Source: Archegozetes longisetosus (Eukaryota > Arthropoda > Arachnida > Sarcoptiformes > Trhypochthoniidae). Taken from it: DNA of 64,000 nt. The stretch is from contig JAEMBT020000001.1 of the NCBI GenBank assembly GCA_018873245.2, positions 6,600,220 through 6,664,219 of the forward strand, read 5' to 3'. The translations under genes and the position numbers were made by a program. Positions 35,849 through 49,371 of this stretch are shown here, one piece after another; the stretch's first letter is position 1; every line of letters begins with the position of its first letter. The notes beneath the pieces were generated by a model, which did not search any database, had not been told where the DNA came from, and saw only the letters and a program-made list of their open reading frames with translations.

Positions 35849-38800
35849 TTCTTCTTCAAATTTGAACACCAATAACACAAAATAAATTGATAAGAAAGAA
35901 AAAGACCATCATTTTCTTAAGAATTATATTTTAATACTATTGTCTTAATAATAATAAAATTGAAGAAAACTAATTTTGATTTTCCAAATCAAACTTTAAT
36001 AGCATTCATCTAAATGACTAGAAGACACGAAAACTTTACAAAACTTCTTCCAATGCTTATGAAACGCTTTTCTAACTTATAAACTTTACGACCAGTTCTT
36101 CGCTGATGTTATGTGGACAATAAACAAAAAATGGGATCAAAGTGTGATGAAGGAGAAATTATACACTTGTATAAGTAGGTGAACAAGTTTGGGAGTGTGA
36201 GGAGTGAGCTGATTGTGAGTCAAACTCTCAGCTCTTATTGAGTAATACATAGCTATTCAAAACTGTCTCTTGCGGACCACTAGCAGGCCGCTAAATCTAA
36301 AAATTTAACATTAAGTTCCGTCCGTAGGATGACATAAGCGATACAGGGTTAAGATACGACCCTAAAAAGTTTGTCAACCACTTGAGTAATACACACTTTA
36401 TGTGGCCATCTAAAAAATTTCTATTATTTAAATATGTATTGAAACTTATTGCTAGAAATAAAACTTCTTATATAATTAATTATGCTGGTATTTAAATAAG
36501 AGATCATACGGTGATCGCACCAATTAATTATTTCTTTGTTTTTTAAGCTTACATATTAGGTAAAAAGCTAATTACAGTCTTATTAAACAAGTTCAGATTA
36601 AGTTCGCTGACCGTAATTATGGATGCATTTGAAGATTGTTTAGTGAAATCATTTTTCTGTCTAATATGTAGAACATTACTATTTAAATCAAGACCTTATA
36701 TACTATGCCGCAAACTTAGTCATATTTTATCTGAATTTTAATTTAAATAGTGCTTTATTCATTCATAAATTTATCCATCTTTGAGTTATTCTCATTTAGC
36801 TTTTATGCTAAATATTTGCCAATAAATAAGTTTTTTCTGTTTAGTGGCTGCATATATTATACAATTTTTATGTAACTTTTCGGATCCGAATGATCGTCAT
36901 TAGATTTTTTCAGAAAATTTAATTAATTTTTACAAATTCTATGCTAAACAAACAGGAAAAAAGTTTGACCTTTCATTGAAAGTAGAAATTCTTTTAATAA
37001 ATTACTATAAACTTTGATTACATTGAAGAATTAAATCAGTTTTGTTAGACAAAATAATTAAATCTAAAGAGGAGAAATAATCTTTTCATATGAATCTTGT
37101 TCTCAAAATGATTTTTTTGAATAACAAGAAAAAAATGATAAACAAAAATAATGGGACAATACTTTAAAAGAGAATATTTGAATTGTAAGACTTATAAAAT
37201 TCAACCCATATTTCAGTTTGAATTGATACGTAATAAATTGAGTGATTATTTGAAGTGAATAAAAACAGTTTTACTCTCTATATCATTATGGAATCAATGA
37301 GTGTATTGAAAGTTAATTCATGAAACTATAGAAAAAATTTTATTTCACGCGTAGTTTTAGCTTAGGAGGCGATTCATTGATCTAAAAATTAGTTTTTATT
37401 CAGGCTTAACACGCCTCGGATTCAGGAAACACCCGAAATTTTTTTCTGATACTGTACAACATTCTCGAAATTTTTTCTAACACTGTATAACATTCTGAAA
37501 AGTTGTTCTTAATTTTGGACACTTTTTGAACAGAGGATTAGCACTAAACAAATTTGTCATTTGACTTATGACGTTGCGCTAAATGTTAAAATGTTAAAAT
37601 GTTAAAAATGAAGTTGAAATTGAAAAAGAAACAATGATTTTTTGCGATTCTTAATTGCCATGAAAACCTCCTTTTGTTTTGCTTTTTTAGTATCTCAAAT
37701 CTGATTAAAGCAATTAAAGGGTAAGCTTATCATAATTTAATAGCGAGTGAGAAGTATGTTATTTGATACTTAACTCATAAAATAACAATAAATACATAAT
37801 TAATTGTGCCGATAGCCATAAAAATGAATAAATTCTCTATTATTGAAATTTTGACAACACTTTCCCTTTAAGGGTAGGGTCAAAAGTCAGTGGTCTATCC
37901 AGTAATTAATACAGTATTGAACGGTTTCCCTCATATGATATGAAATTTTTTCTTTCTTGTGGTGAAAAATAAGTTTTTTATTCAATCAATTTTGTCGTAT
38001 ATTGTTTCTCACCCTTGATCTCAATTCCCTATTATTCACACTTTTATATTGCTCACAATAAAGTTTGAATTCAAACATTTTGGATAAAAAGTTGAGAAAA
38101 AGATTTCTAACATTTAATAGGCGTTTAAGGCTTAATAGCTCTAAATTCGTGATTCATTATTCAGTAATGAAATTGACAGAAAAGTGAAATGAATTCCCAC
38201 TTTTTGACCTTAAGCTATGAAACATGATAATTAATTGGATAAAAGAGTCGAGAAAATTTATATTTTTAATTAAGGATCAGAATATCTCTGACTTTGACCC
38301 GTCTCTTACATCCTACTATTGAAAAACAACATCACGTTATGGTTTCATAACTTTTTATCACTTTATTCAATAACTTATTTCACGAATGGTTCAATGAAAA
38401 AACTATAATTTTGGTCAAAACAATTATTGTAGAACTAATTGCGATCTGTTTTATTAAATGAATTATTGAGCAAAACACTCGTTATCATAGTTTAAGTAAT
38501 TTATTAAAACAACTTTTTTTAGCGGAAAAAATTTCAATTGTATTGTTGAGCAACTCATTAAAGTGAGAATAAAATTCATGGTATTTATCATGCAATAAAT
38601 CCATAATTTTATAGTTTAATACAATTTTAATTTGGATTTGAGAAATCGAGCAATTTATTTTGATTAATGGAAATTTTATTATAAAAATACAATGAAAACG
38701 TTACAATATATTGACACAGAAAGGGTCGACTTAAATACTGTAAACCACTGTTATTTAAGCAATAAGTCACAGATCGCCGCAATCTTTTAATAAGCTTTCG

Positions 38801-41800
38801 CTAGAAAACTGCATAAATTCCTCTACAATTTGCTTCAATTTGAATGTATAATAAATTTGAAAAATAATAACTGGATATTAAGCTTGAGTATCATTAAGGG
38901 AAGAGATAATCCCACAAAACACGATTGAAGATTGAATATGGAATATATTGAGTGAATTTTCAGTTTGAGCATTCTTAGAAATGCATCAAATTAGCTATTA
39001 TTTCCTATTGAGATAATGGACGTGTAAACTAACAATTGAAAGCTAGGGATCATTTCAAGCAAGTTTTATGTATTTTATGATGTATGAAATTTTATGAGCT
39101 ATGAATTATACTCTTATACACCCAAACACGTAGCGATTGAGGTCGAACCCCAGCCATCACTTTCAAGATTGCTCTTATGACCAGAATATCATACAATTTG
39201 TGATATCACATGAGACCGATTTCTGCTGATTTTCTATTAAGATATGGGAGCTTTAAGCGACTTCCACTCTCTCTATTCAAATCCAGAATACTTTCCCAAT
39301 AATTTTTCACTTTCGATCTTGTTTTCTATATTATTAATCGCTATTCAAAAAGTGGTTTATGTCTTATAGAAACGCGATTTATTGTGCAATCACTGATTTC
39401 TATGGGAATCAGGCATTAGTTATGATATAATTTACAATTTGAATGGAATGTGAATAAAGCAGTTTTTAATTGCATTACATTATGGTTCTCTCTCTCTCTC
39501 TCTCTCTCTGAAAAATCAGAACCAGCTAGCAATTAGGGAGCAATTAATAACAAAATTTTAGTCTAGATTTTGATGGTAAAGACTCAGCCCTGAATGGCAT
39601 GACTTGGGATAAGAGATTGATAACTTTTGAAGAGATAGGAAAAAGTTATCTATAAAATGACAGTACAACTAATGATAACAATTGATAATTTAATTTCCTA
39701 AACAAAGACTACTTTAGAGATGAAAGTTATTATTTAGTTAATAGGTGGAAATCTAGCGCATAGCGAATTTTCATAACTAATTGAAATACTAGTTAAACAT
39801 TAATTGAAAGATAATTAAAGTGTCAAAAGATTTATGATTTAAGTGACTTAAGGGAAAATGTTCTTCTCAAACAATCTCTGTTTTGTTGTGATAATTATAA
39901 ATAGATATAACAGGGGTAGGAAATGTTTTATGTTAATCAGACTGAATGAAAGCCGAGAAATCTGTTCTCACATAAGTTACCAATTTGTTTTCAAATTAAT
40001 AACAACTGTAAATGCAACAAAACAACCATCAATATAACCATCAAAATACTAGTTAAACAACTTTTCCTAAAATAAAAGCGTAACTAAAGAAAATATTTAT
40101 CATAACTTAATACTTAATATTGAAATAATGGTCAACAGCAGTTTTTCAACATATTGAATACTAAATAAAAATCAAATAATATCTATTTTTGCCTTTTAAT
40201 AGCAGTAAAAGCTTTGAGATGAGTCACAATAAAAATGTTTGATTTGTATGAATGGCATGAATGAATTTATTGTATAACAAGAAAACTTCCTTAAAATGCA
40301 AATACGAACCATATGATTATAAGTAAAATCTCCCGACTGAATCTCAAAAACTTATCTATTCCTCTATAGGATACACAATACCATTCAATTGTAATCATTT
40401 TTTAATCATTTAAATCATATTTTCATTGTATATATATTTTTCATTCAACTTAGAGTTTAGGCGATTGAGTCTTAAATAAGAGATTGAAAGTTGCAAAATA
40501 CAGACGATGACAGATATTAATAATGTATCTTGTCTTAAACTTTGATTATTAGGTATTTTTCGCTTGTACATTTCTCAATAGCTTTCAATAATCATCAGAA
40601 CAAATGAAGGAAAATATTTCTCAATTAATCTAAACATTAATCTCCAGGTATTAAACACTAAGAAAAAGAGGTAACAAAAAGGTTTGGACTCTTTGGAAAC
40701 TCCTAATAAAGATCATAATATACATCACTATGATGGGTATTTACATAATAGTTTTGTTTCAATATAATACTATTGGCCCTGAGGGAAGGACGCATTCTTT
40801 CCTTCAGAGAGAGATTTAGAAAGCATTTGTTAAGAAGAATAGAGAGATAGAAAATATTATTAAAATATAGAACAATGTAATCAAATTTTAATTAGCTATC
40901 ATGAGTATCGATGAACTTGACAACAATAGACAGTATTTTACGATTGAAGTAGCAATTGGTTTGTCATTATTGTTGTTTATGAACAAATTTCTTAAGAGAT
41001 CCTTTAAGAATGCGTAACTTTTTTTTGTTTTATAGCTTAAATCATAATAGATTAGTGCTGGCCATCAAATAAATACTTATAAAATATTATTTATTCCAAC
41101 AATGAAACAAATTATTGGATTTAATCGATCATTAAATTTGAGATGTTTTAAGGCTATAGAGAAAAATTTTTGATAAGTGTTTCTCATAAGGCTATAGGGA
41201 ATTAACTTTTTGTAAGAATTTTTCTCATACTCTATGGCATTGTCCTTATTATTCGCTCGAAGAATGTTGGGCAATATTAATATCTGACTGTCAGATGAAG
41301 AGAAAAAAAATGTTTTTTCAAAAATCTTATGTATTCTAACTGATCAATTGTTCGCTTTCTTATTCTCATTTCTATCTTTCATAAATCTCAACACACCCTC
41401 AAATAACAAGATACTAATTTGCATTTTTTAGCTAACTTTTCATAAACTTTCTCTTATTTTGTTATTGACCGAAAAGCTGACGGAAATGATAACTCAATAA
41501 ACCCTCGAGTTGTTATCAACTAACTTTGATGACAAGGCCGTCAATAGATTTAATAGTATTGAAAGTGTTTATTTTTATAACTATTGTAACTCTCGACATA
41601 ACTAAGTTGAAGGGATCAGTCAATTGAATTGATTATTGTATTCGCTCAAATTGTTTTGAGAAAGCAATCAATTTTGTTAATACTTGTGCATCAATTGTTA
41701 TATTTACTTATATATATCAATGTAAACATGCATTTATTATTATTCAGCTTGAAATAAACTAGAGTAAATTGTTAAATAAAATTGATGATCTTGATTTTTT

Positions 41801-44758
41801 GAAATTTGGAGCTCTTTTCTATAATTGTTGGTTCGTTATAAGGAGGTTTCGTTATATCGAAGTTTTACTGTATTACCTCCTTTAATAGTAATGTACTGAG
41901 CACTTATCTAACGTGTCAAACAAATTAATTGAATTTTAAAACTATTGTCTCATTATTTATGGGCACATTCTTCCTCAACAATAAGTTAATTAGAGATTAG
42001 ATTTTTTATCGGAAATAATGAATTTTTGCATTTTGTTCGGCTTTTATCTTAAAGAAATACATAATTCATAGAAAGCGAACTAAAGAGCAGCATTGTATTC
42101 ATTAAATTAATTCAAAAGAGCTAATAGTTATCATGTATTGACTAATTAATGAGTAAACATTTACATTAATTAACACTTAACTTCCTATTATTTTAAATTC
42201 AAAGTTTAGTCTAAGCCCATGTTTTTATCTTAAGAACATTAATGCGTTAAACGGAAAAACTTTACATTATTGTAAGCGCGTGCTAATGATAATGTCAACT
42301 TTTTCCTTGAACGGGCTTATGCTCCATAGAAAGATATGTCTGAATGAATGATCGAAACGAGATCTTCAGTTCAACAAATACCTAGCTCATTAGTAAGAGT
42401 ATTGTGTAGAGTAGAAGTTATACTTGAGTAAATATAACTTATTCATGAGTATATAATACGCATAACAGAAGGAAAAATAAATTTTACTATGCTATAGTTC
42501 TTTTGCAAAAAGATATCTGAGAAAATAATCACTATTACAGTTAAACTTCTCCACCTGAGCGCGTAGTTAAGCCCTTTCTAAAAGAATAAGAAATGAGCTC
42601 TCATTACTGATGAATTTGTACTTTATTAAAGAGCTTAGCTACGTGTTCAAGATGGACAGGTTTTGCTGTATTCTAAAATAATATTTACGCAAAAAAATCA
42701 GATTTTAGAAAAAAAACGTTGTGCAAGACAAAACTGATTAAACAAAAAACAAATGAAAAAAAGACAATAAAAAAGACAATGAAGAAACTAATGTTTAGTA
42801 ACAAGCTAGTTACTCTCAGTTAGTTATACAACGTTTAGGAAGTACAAAACTCTAGTAAAATTGATGATAAACAGGAAACTCTAGTTTTGAAGACAACCAG
42901 AAGATTATAATTAAAATGTTTTTTAAAATGCATTCAGACCATAATTACTATATTTATAAAGTTACACAGTATTGAGATCAGTTGTAGAATTATGCTCGAA
43001 ATGAGTTCATAATACTCTACATTACTCTACATATTTGGCATTATTAAAGTGGGGGTGAATCTTATTTTTGGTGGTCATCATAAATCTTAATCTACGTCCT
43101 CTTTCTTTTCTTTCATCATTATCAACTTTTATCCTTTTGTCTTCAAACTTAACCATCCATTAGGCTTTGGAGATAAGGAAGGGTTTAATTGGATTTAATT
43201 TGTTGTACTGATTTGAGCTAGCTAGCTAGCTATGAGTTGTGACTATGAGTTGGTTCGCATCACACCTTTTGTTAAGAAAAAGTTATTACAGTGTTTTATA
43301 GGGATTGGAGTCAATGTATATCAACTTTCTCATTAAAACTCAAGTTTTAGTCATTAATTAAATGCTTTCAGTCCTTATCTGTTTGTCAATCAGCTTGAGT
43401 TGAAATAAAAGAAACTTCGTTTAAATTCATATTTTTATTACGGTCCAGAAAAATAAATCATAAAAATTTATGAATCATAATTATTATTGATGTTATTGGG
43501 AGTCAATTAAAAACCGATTATTTCTTATTTAGCCTCAACTAAAATACATTTCTAATGAAACGTTCAATAATGAGTGTTTCTCAAACCAAATCATATCTCA
43601 ATTTGAAACTAAACATAACCTAAAACTTAATAAAACACTATAATCACAAAACGTAATAGGATTTTCAGTTAGTTCACACTTCTAAAGTCATTTTAGGGGT
43701 AAGTCTGCAGATAAGTGACCAAAAGTTTGGCCCATTTTTGGGTGGAATAGATTTAGCGAAAGAGTAAAAACATGCATAAAAACATTTGAACCAAAATGTG
43801 TTAATGAATGAGGTTTTAGAGAAAACACATTTGGATGATTTGGCTTTAGAGAAGTATTTGACCTAAAGTTTCATTAGTTCTCAGAAAGACATTTCAATTC
43901 TCACAAATGACATAATTATTGTGTTTGGAGTTTAACTTTAAATTGTTTTATTGTTCACGAATAACATAATATTTAGTGTTTAGTCAAATACTTTATAGTT
44001 TGAAACATTTGAAACTTTTCAAACTTTTATTACCTGATAGTTTGATAACAATTATGGTGTTGAGCATTCTCTATAAAACAGATTCTCATCAATTTTTAGG
44101 AGAAATTTTTGCTTTAGTTACACAGAAATGATTCGAAAGTATTTGGAACACATAACCAAAGTTCGCAAATAAGACAAGACCTTGAGAAAACTTTCAATTT
44201 TTACGTTTGGATTGTAAAGAAAGGAGTGTTTCTTACAATTGATTATAAATCTGGACAGATATTAATGAAGGTGAATGTCGAATGTTATCTTGAGTAAAGT
44301 TTCGTGTATTCAATAATTAAGTTATTAAACGAAAAATACCAGAAAAGCAATTAGTGCTCGAATCGTAAGCTTTCAATTAAAGGCCTAATTAACATCTGAT
44401 GACCATATGTTCAAAAAAAGCTTTAAACTTAGTTATCATAGATTGAAATTGATTAGAAATTTGATGAATTTCAAGCTAACATTTGAATCATGCACGACTT
44501 GATCGTTAGAGTTGATTCATGCTTAGAAACCAATACATAATTGAAAGTTAATTACATTTTATTAATAATAATAAGTTTTAATAAATAAGTTGAAGAAAGG
44601 TCTATAATAATAAGTCTGAAAATTCAAGGTTTGATTTGTAAAGTTTTGAAAAGTTACTACAATACATTAGAAGATCGAAAGATTGATAACTTACACACAA
44701 AATTGCAAACAAAATTATAAATAACTTAAACAATAGCTTAAAAGGTTTTCAAACTTAC
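35849..44758. other. Upstream/intron sequence between Cda5 first exons A and B
   Basis: No supportable gene. It includes a (CT)n tract at 39487-39509 and a solo pogo-like terminus near 41825-41875 (GTTATATCGAAGTTTTACTG followed by TA). Confidence 0.5.
39487..39509. repeat. (CT)n microsatellite
   Basis: About 11 CT units. Confidence 0.9.
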
Positions 44759-44816
44759 CAAAGTTTGCATAAGACAACAATAAAAAGATCGTCACATATT
44801 TAGCACTCATTTTCAT
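44759..44816 (-). CDS. Cda5: Cda5 alternative first exon B (signal peptide)
   Basis: ATG AAA ATG at 44816 opens a short exon encoding MKMSAKYVTIFLLLSYANF, which ends TTTG|GTAAGT. The hydrophobic core, the phase (one base left over) and the donor are the same as in exon A and fit Cda5 exon 2. It is too short to be noticed by ORF length. That it belongs to Cda5 rather than another gene is inference from phase and from the lack of any other acceptor gene on this strand. Confidence 0.55.
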
Positions 44817-47800
44817 AATAATTGATGAGAATAGTATGAAAAGTAAACCGATTAATGAATAATAAAACTTATTGTTCACATGTTTCACATTCACAGTTAT
44901 GTAGATTAAAAAAAATTGACTACAAATATAGAAATCTAGTAGTAGTAAAACAGGAATAGTAAAATAGAGGAGCAGAGAAACTTTTTATTCAGTTATGCTT
45001 ATTTAGAAGACAATGAATGAATGAAAAAAGAAAGTTTGCATTCAAGGCAGTCCTAAATGGGAAACTGGGTTTGGATTCTTAAAGTTATTTCATGTCTAAG
45101 CTAAGCTCTTAATGATGGCAAGATTAAAAATCAGTTTATGTCCAACTGCTGGATCAGTGGACAAATTTTTTTATTTATATATTCAAAAGTTTATAAGAAT
45201 TTCATATTAAAAGACTCAAAGAGTGAGCATTGAGAGCATGCGTCATATTTTTGATTGTTGGATATTAAACTTGAAAATAATTATGAATAGTAATAATAAT
45301 AGTAATAATAATAGTACTAAATATTATACAAATAATTTTTGCTGAAGGAACGAGATAAGTGGCAGCTTTTATTAGATTTACTTATCTCGTTCTTAAAGCA
45401 AACTTTAGATTGCTTTAGAAATCCATAAGTAGTGGTTAAACAGAATGCTAGTATTCAAACGGTTTACTGGAGGAAAAAATATTATTAATTGCGGTTAAGA
45501 AATGATATTGCATTAATTGCATGCTTCGCCCCTAAACTCTCAATGGCATCAATTTGTTCAAGGCTTATGATTCACATTATGATTGCTCTGTGATTGCAAT
45601 TATAATTTTCTCAATAGATATTTAGATAAATACAATAAACTGTTGAGCATTGATAAAAGTTTTTCGATAATTCAGTATCAATTTAGATGCCTATCAATAA
45701 TCTGCACAAGTTTTATACTTGTTCCAATTGATCGTTAGAAATAATCAACTTTATTCTCAACATTTTTCTTTTGATGGGCATTGAAGGAAATATTTCTTTC
45801 AGCTAATGATAAATAGCTTTCTTCATGTAATATATGATTTTTACTAAAAGGACTTCATTTCTTCTTGTATTCTTTGATTCATTATAAGAAAATTCTTTTT
45901 ATTACTTTTAATGGTTTTTCAGAATTATTTTATAGAAATATTATTCAGTAATATTATTTAGAAATATTTTTTAAAAATATTTTTTAGATATATTTTCCTG
46001 AAACAAAAGCCTAGAACTTTGTTGAGAAAAATATTAGGAAATAACTATTTTCTAACTTTTGATCAGCTTTAATACCGCTAATGAGTTGTCATCTCTATTG
46101 AGCAGAGAATAATCAATAGTAGTCAGCCAGTAATTTGAAAGATAGATCTATAATTAATTAACTAAACTGTTGATCAATCACTAGAACAATGGGAAAAGAT
46201 TTTTGGAGGCATTCGTTAAGTTAGTAATTTGGCAGAAAGTTGTCTCAAGTTTAGAACTGTTGCGCGAAAGCCAACATAATTACAGCTAATGTTCAATATA
46301 TAACCCATTAATTAAATGACGTTCATTTTTACAGTTCATTAAATGACATTCATTTTTACAGTTCATTAATTGAATCTAAGCGACATTTTAGTTATACTAT
46401 AAAACTGATTGAGTAGGACAAACAGCATTTCGTGTGGCGCACAATAACATTTAGTTTTAGGTCGTTTAGTATTATTTCAAGTTTTCTTTCATTAAAAGTA
46501 AATCCAATGAAAACTCTATTAACAAAATGAAAGGATTATAATTGACTTCTTTGTTAAACCCGTTTGAATGACTCCTTAAATCAATTGAATTATAATATCG
46601 ATAAATAATCTCAATATTAAATCACTTAAAAGTTGTACACAAAAGAAATTTTTTGAAGCAAAAATTGAAAAAATCCCAAATCTATTAATATATTGAAAAA
46701 TCTATAATTTTATTCATTTGTGGATAAGTTATTGAATGAAAAAATAAAACGTTTTGAATGTTAACGAAAATATTGAAAATTGGAAAACTTATTAATTTGA
46801 AAGGCAACAATTTTCGAAAGTTAAGGTCATAGATGGAAATGTATACTTAAATTAGTTTTCGTATCTATTAATCCCGGAAAACTGTTAGACCATTTCATTA
46901 TTTAAGTTATTAATCGTGACTCATTTCTAATTTATTATTTCAGACAATATTTAGTCCCATGAAAGCTGAGATTTTAATTATATCTTTCGCCCAAAGCGTG
47001 CGTTTTTTCAATTAAATTTGTTAATGCAGAGCATGAAAAGTTGTCAACTTTATAATCAAAAGTTGAAAAAAGGTAGCAATTATATAGGTATAAGAAATGT
47101 TTTTCATAGACTTTAATAACAATAATAAGACGAATGGCTTCGGAAACGATCCAAAACATTTAGTGATAACTCAAAGATTATGATAACTAACAATTACTTT
47201 AAACTTATTTTTAAATAAATAATAATTTTGTCATTGAAATGGAAATAGCTTAGTAAATAACCAAAAATTATGATTAAAATCCGTTATTGTTTGAGCTAAA
47301 TTTTCATTTTGTTTTAATTTACAAAGTTATTAAAATTTGTAATCTTAATGATTTATATCCTCTTTTACAGATGAGAATATGACATTAAACTTAACTTAAA
47401 ACCTAATTTTGTTCTTGTCTGTATTTAATTGCAATGATTCTTAGTTATTATGCGAGTTAGCAGAGCTTAATTTCAAGGATTGTTTCGTGACAGCATAATA
47501 GTCTTACTCTATGAATAAATCAAAAACTGATTAGTTGAGACAATTTGCGACTAAAAGAGTTTTCAACTTTCGTTTGTCAGAAACCAACTTAAGACAAATT
47601 AAGTAAAGAGCTTTCAAGATTATGATCCGTTATGAAGCCCATTATTCGTGTCGGTTAACTGAGACTATATGAGCGTCTCAAGCACATTACTCGTGTCCGT
47701 TAACTGAGACTAGATTAACGTCTCATTACTCGAATAATGTGTTTTATTTTTGAAACTTAACAACCCGTGATAGCAAACATAAATAAGCTGTTGCTATGTC

Positions 47801-49313
47801 AACCTTCCTCTGATGCTCATGAATTTTTCACTGAATTTGATTTTTATTTTGCCTTGATTACCATACTGAATATTTTATAAGTTTGTTAATATATGAAAAT
47901 GCTATGGTCTGATGGAAAGCATGCCATGCCATCACATCTCATCTCTTCTGATTGCTATGAAGACTATTAAGTTTTTAGTGTAACTCTGTCTAAACTTCTA
48001 GTTGAGGAGAGTCAATAAATAAATACTTATATTTGAAAAGTCGTTTAAAGACTTTGTGGTAATTTATTCATAAGAAAGCTTTGTGTACGGAAAGTTTATT
48101 GAAAGAACAAAATGTTTATAGTAAACTTGAGTTTCAAGCAACAGAATCCTATCATCACTTTCAAGCTTTAAATAAAGCTTTTATGCCAATTAAAGCTTGA
48201 AAATGAGATTTTCAAATAATTTTATTTTCACAAAGTTAGTATAAACTGAGAAATAACAAGTACCTCAACAACTTTTTTATTTATTTTAGATTAGATTTAG
48301 TGTTAGTTATCAAACAAACACTCAATTGTTGAACCAAACACTTGACGAGCTGAACAAATATTATGGTAATTAACACTTCATAGCTGTTCTTCTATTGAAG
48401 CTTTTAAAATAATTTTATTGGTTTTGATACGCAGACAAATTCGAAAATGTTTTAAATTAAATTCTTAGTGGAAGGGTTAAACAAAAGATAGTCTTCGTAT
48501 CTGTTAAAAATAGTTTCTTATCAGACGGACTTGAGAAATATGTGTGACAATGCTTTTGAATTATATAATACTAGCATCATTAAAACATTATCTAAATTAA
48601 TAATTCACATGTTAATTTGGTAGTTCAATGGCCTAAGTAGTAGATCAAAGTTGGATTCAACTTAAGATTTGAGGTTTGTATCTTTGCAGATATGACAAAT
48701 TTTCGTATAAAACAGTTTAAAATGGACTCATATATGTTGCGATGTGAGGAGGCTATCAATAAAGCGCTTTCTTAAATTCAACAGCAAGCCAAGGTTATAT
48801 CGAAAAATTTCAAATAAGATACTTGATAGTCATGGCATTTCAGATAATTATCATGTTAACTATGTGGAGGACTACTCATAGCGAGAAAATCCTTCAAATA
48901 TTTTAGAAAAAATATCTATCAGTTTTATGGAGTAGTTGACTTCAAAAATTTGGCACTTGCATTTTAAGTAACCGCCTTAAAAGGAAAGGTTTATTTGTAA
49001 TCATTTATTAGTAATTAGTAATGGCTTCAGTTGTGCCTATGGCCAGTAAGTTTATAATCATTTCTAGTTAAGTCATTTGACGCATTCCTTCAAAGCTTTC
49101 AAATAAATGCTTTTGAAGTGAATTACTTCAAAAAACTGATAGATATATGAATTTCTAGAAGCGATTACCAAAGAACTGCATGTAAAAGAAAAAGTTATAC
49201 GAGTGCTTAAAGTTTAGATATTTCATTTTAGGACTATCTAAATTAACTGAAAAAAATCGAATACTATTCGCTTTAAGTACACGTATATTTAAACAAAATC
49301 AATTAAAACTTAC
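44817..49313. other. Sequence between Cda5 first exons B and C, no gene seen
   Basis: Non-coding. It contains two small direct duplications: TTAAATGAC(G/A)TTCATTTTTAC units at 46313-46370, and a pair of about 45-nt units with GTTAACTGAGACTA at 47642-47735. Confidence 0.5.
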
Positions 49314-49371
49314 CAGCAATTGATGAAAATATGATTAGTAAGCATAAAAACGATAGTTTCCTAAAGGCCAT
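49314..49371 (-). CDS. Cda5: Cda5 alternative first exon C (signal peptide)
   Basis: ATG at 49371 encodes MAFRKLSFLCLLIIFSSIA and ends GCTG|GTAAGT, again phase 1. CTTTTTTAG precedes the ATG directly, so this may be an internal acceptor with a separate non-coding leader exon further upstream. A donor-like AAAG|GTAAGT on the minus strand near 53850 is one candidate. Confidence 0.55.

Noticed and set aside
41077-41274. 65-codon minus-strand open frame
   Set aside because: No motif, no splice context, and size expected by chance in A+T-rich DNA.
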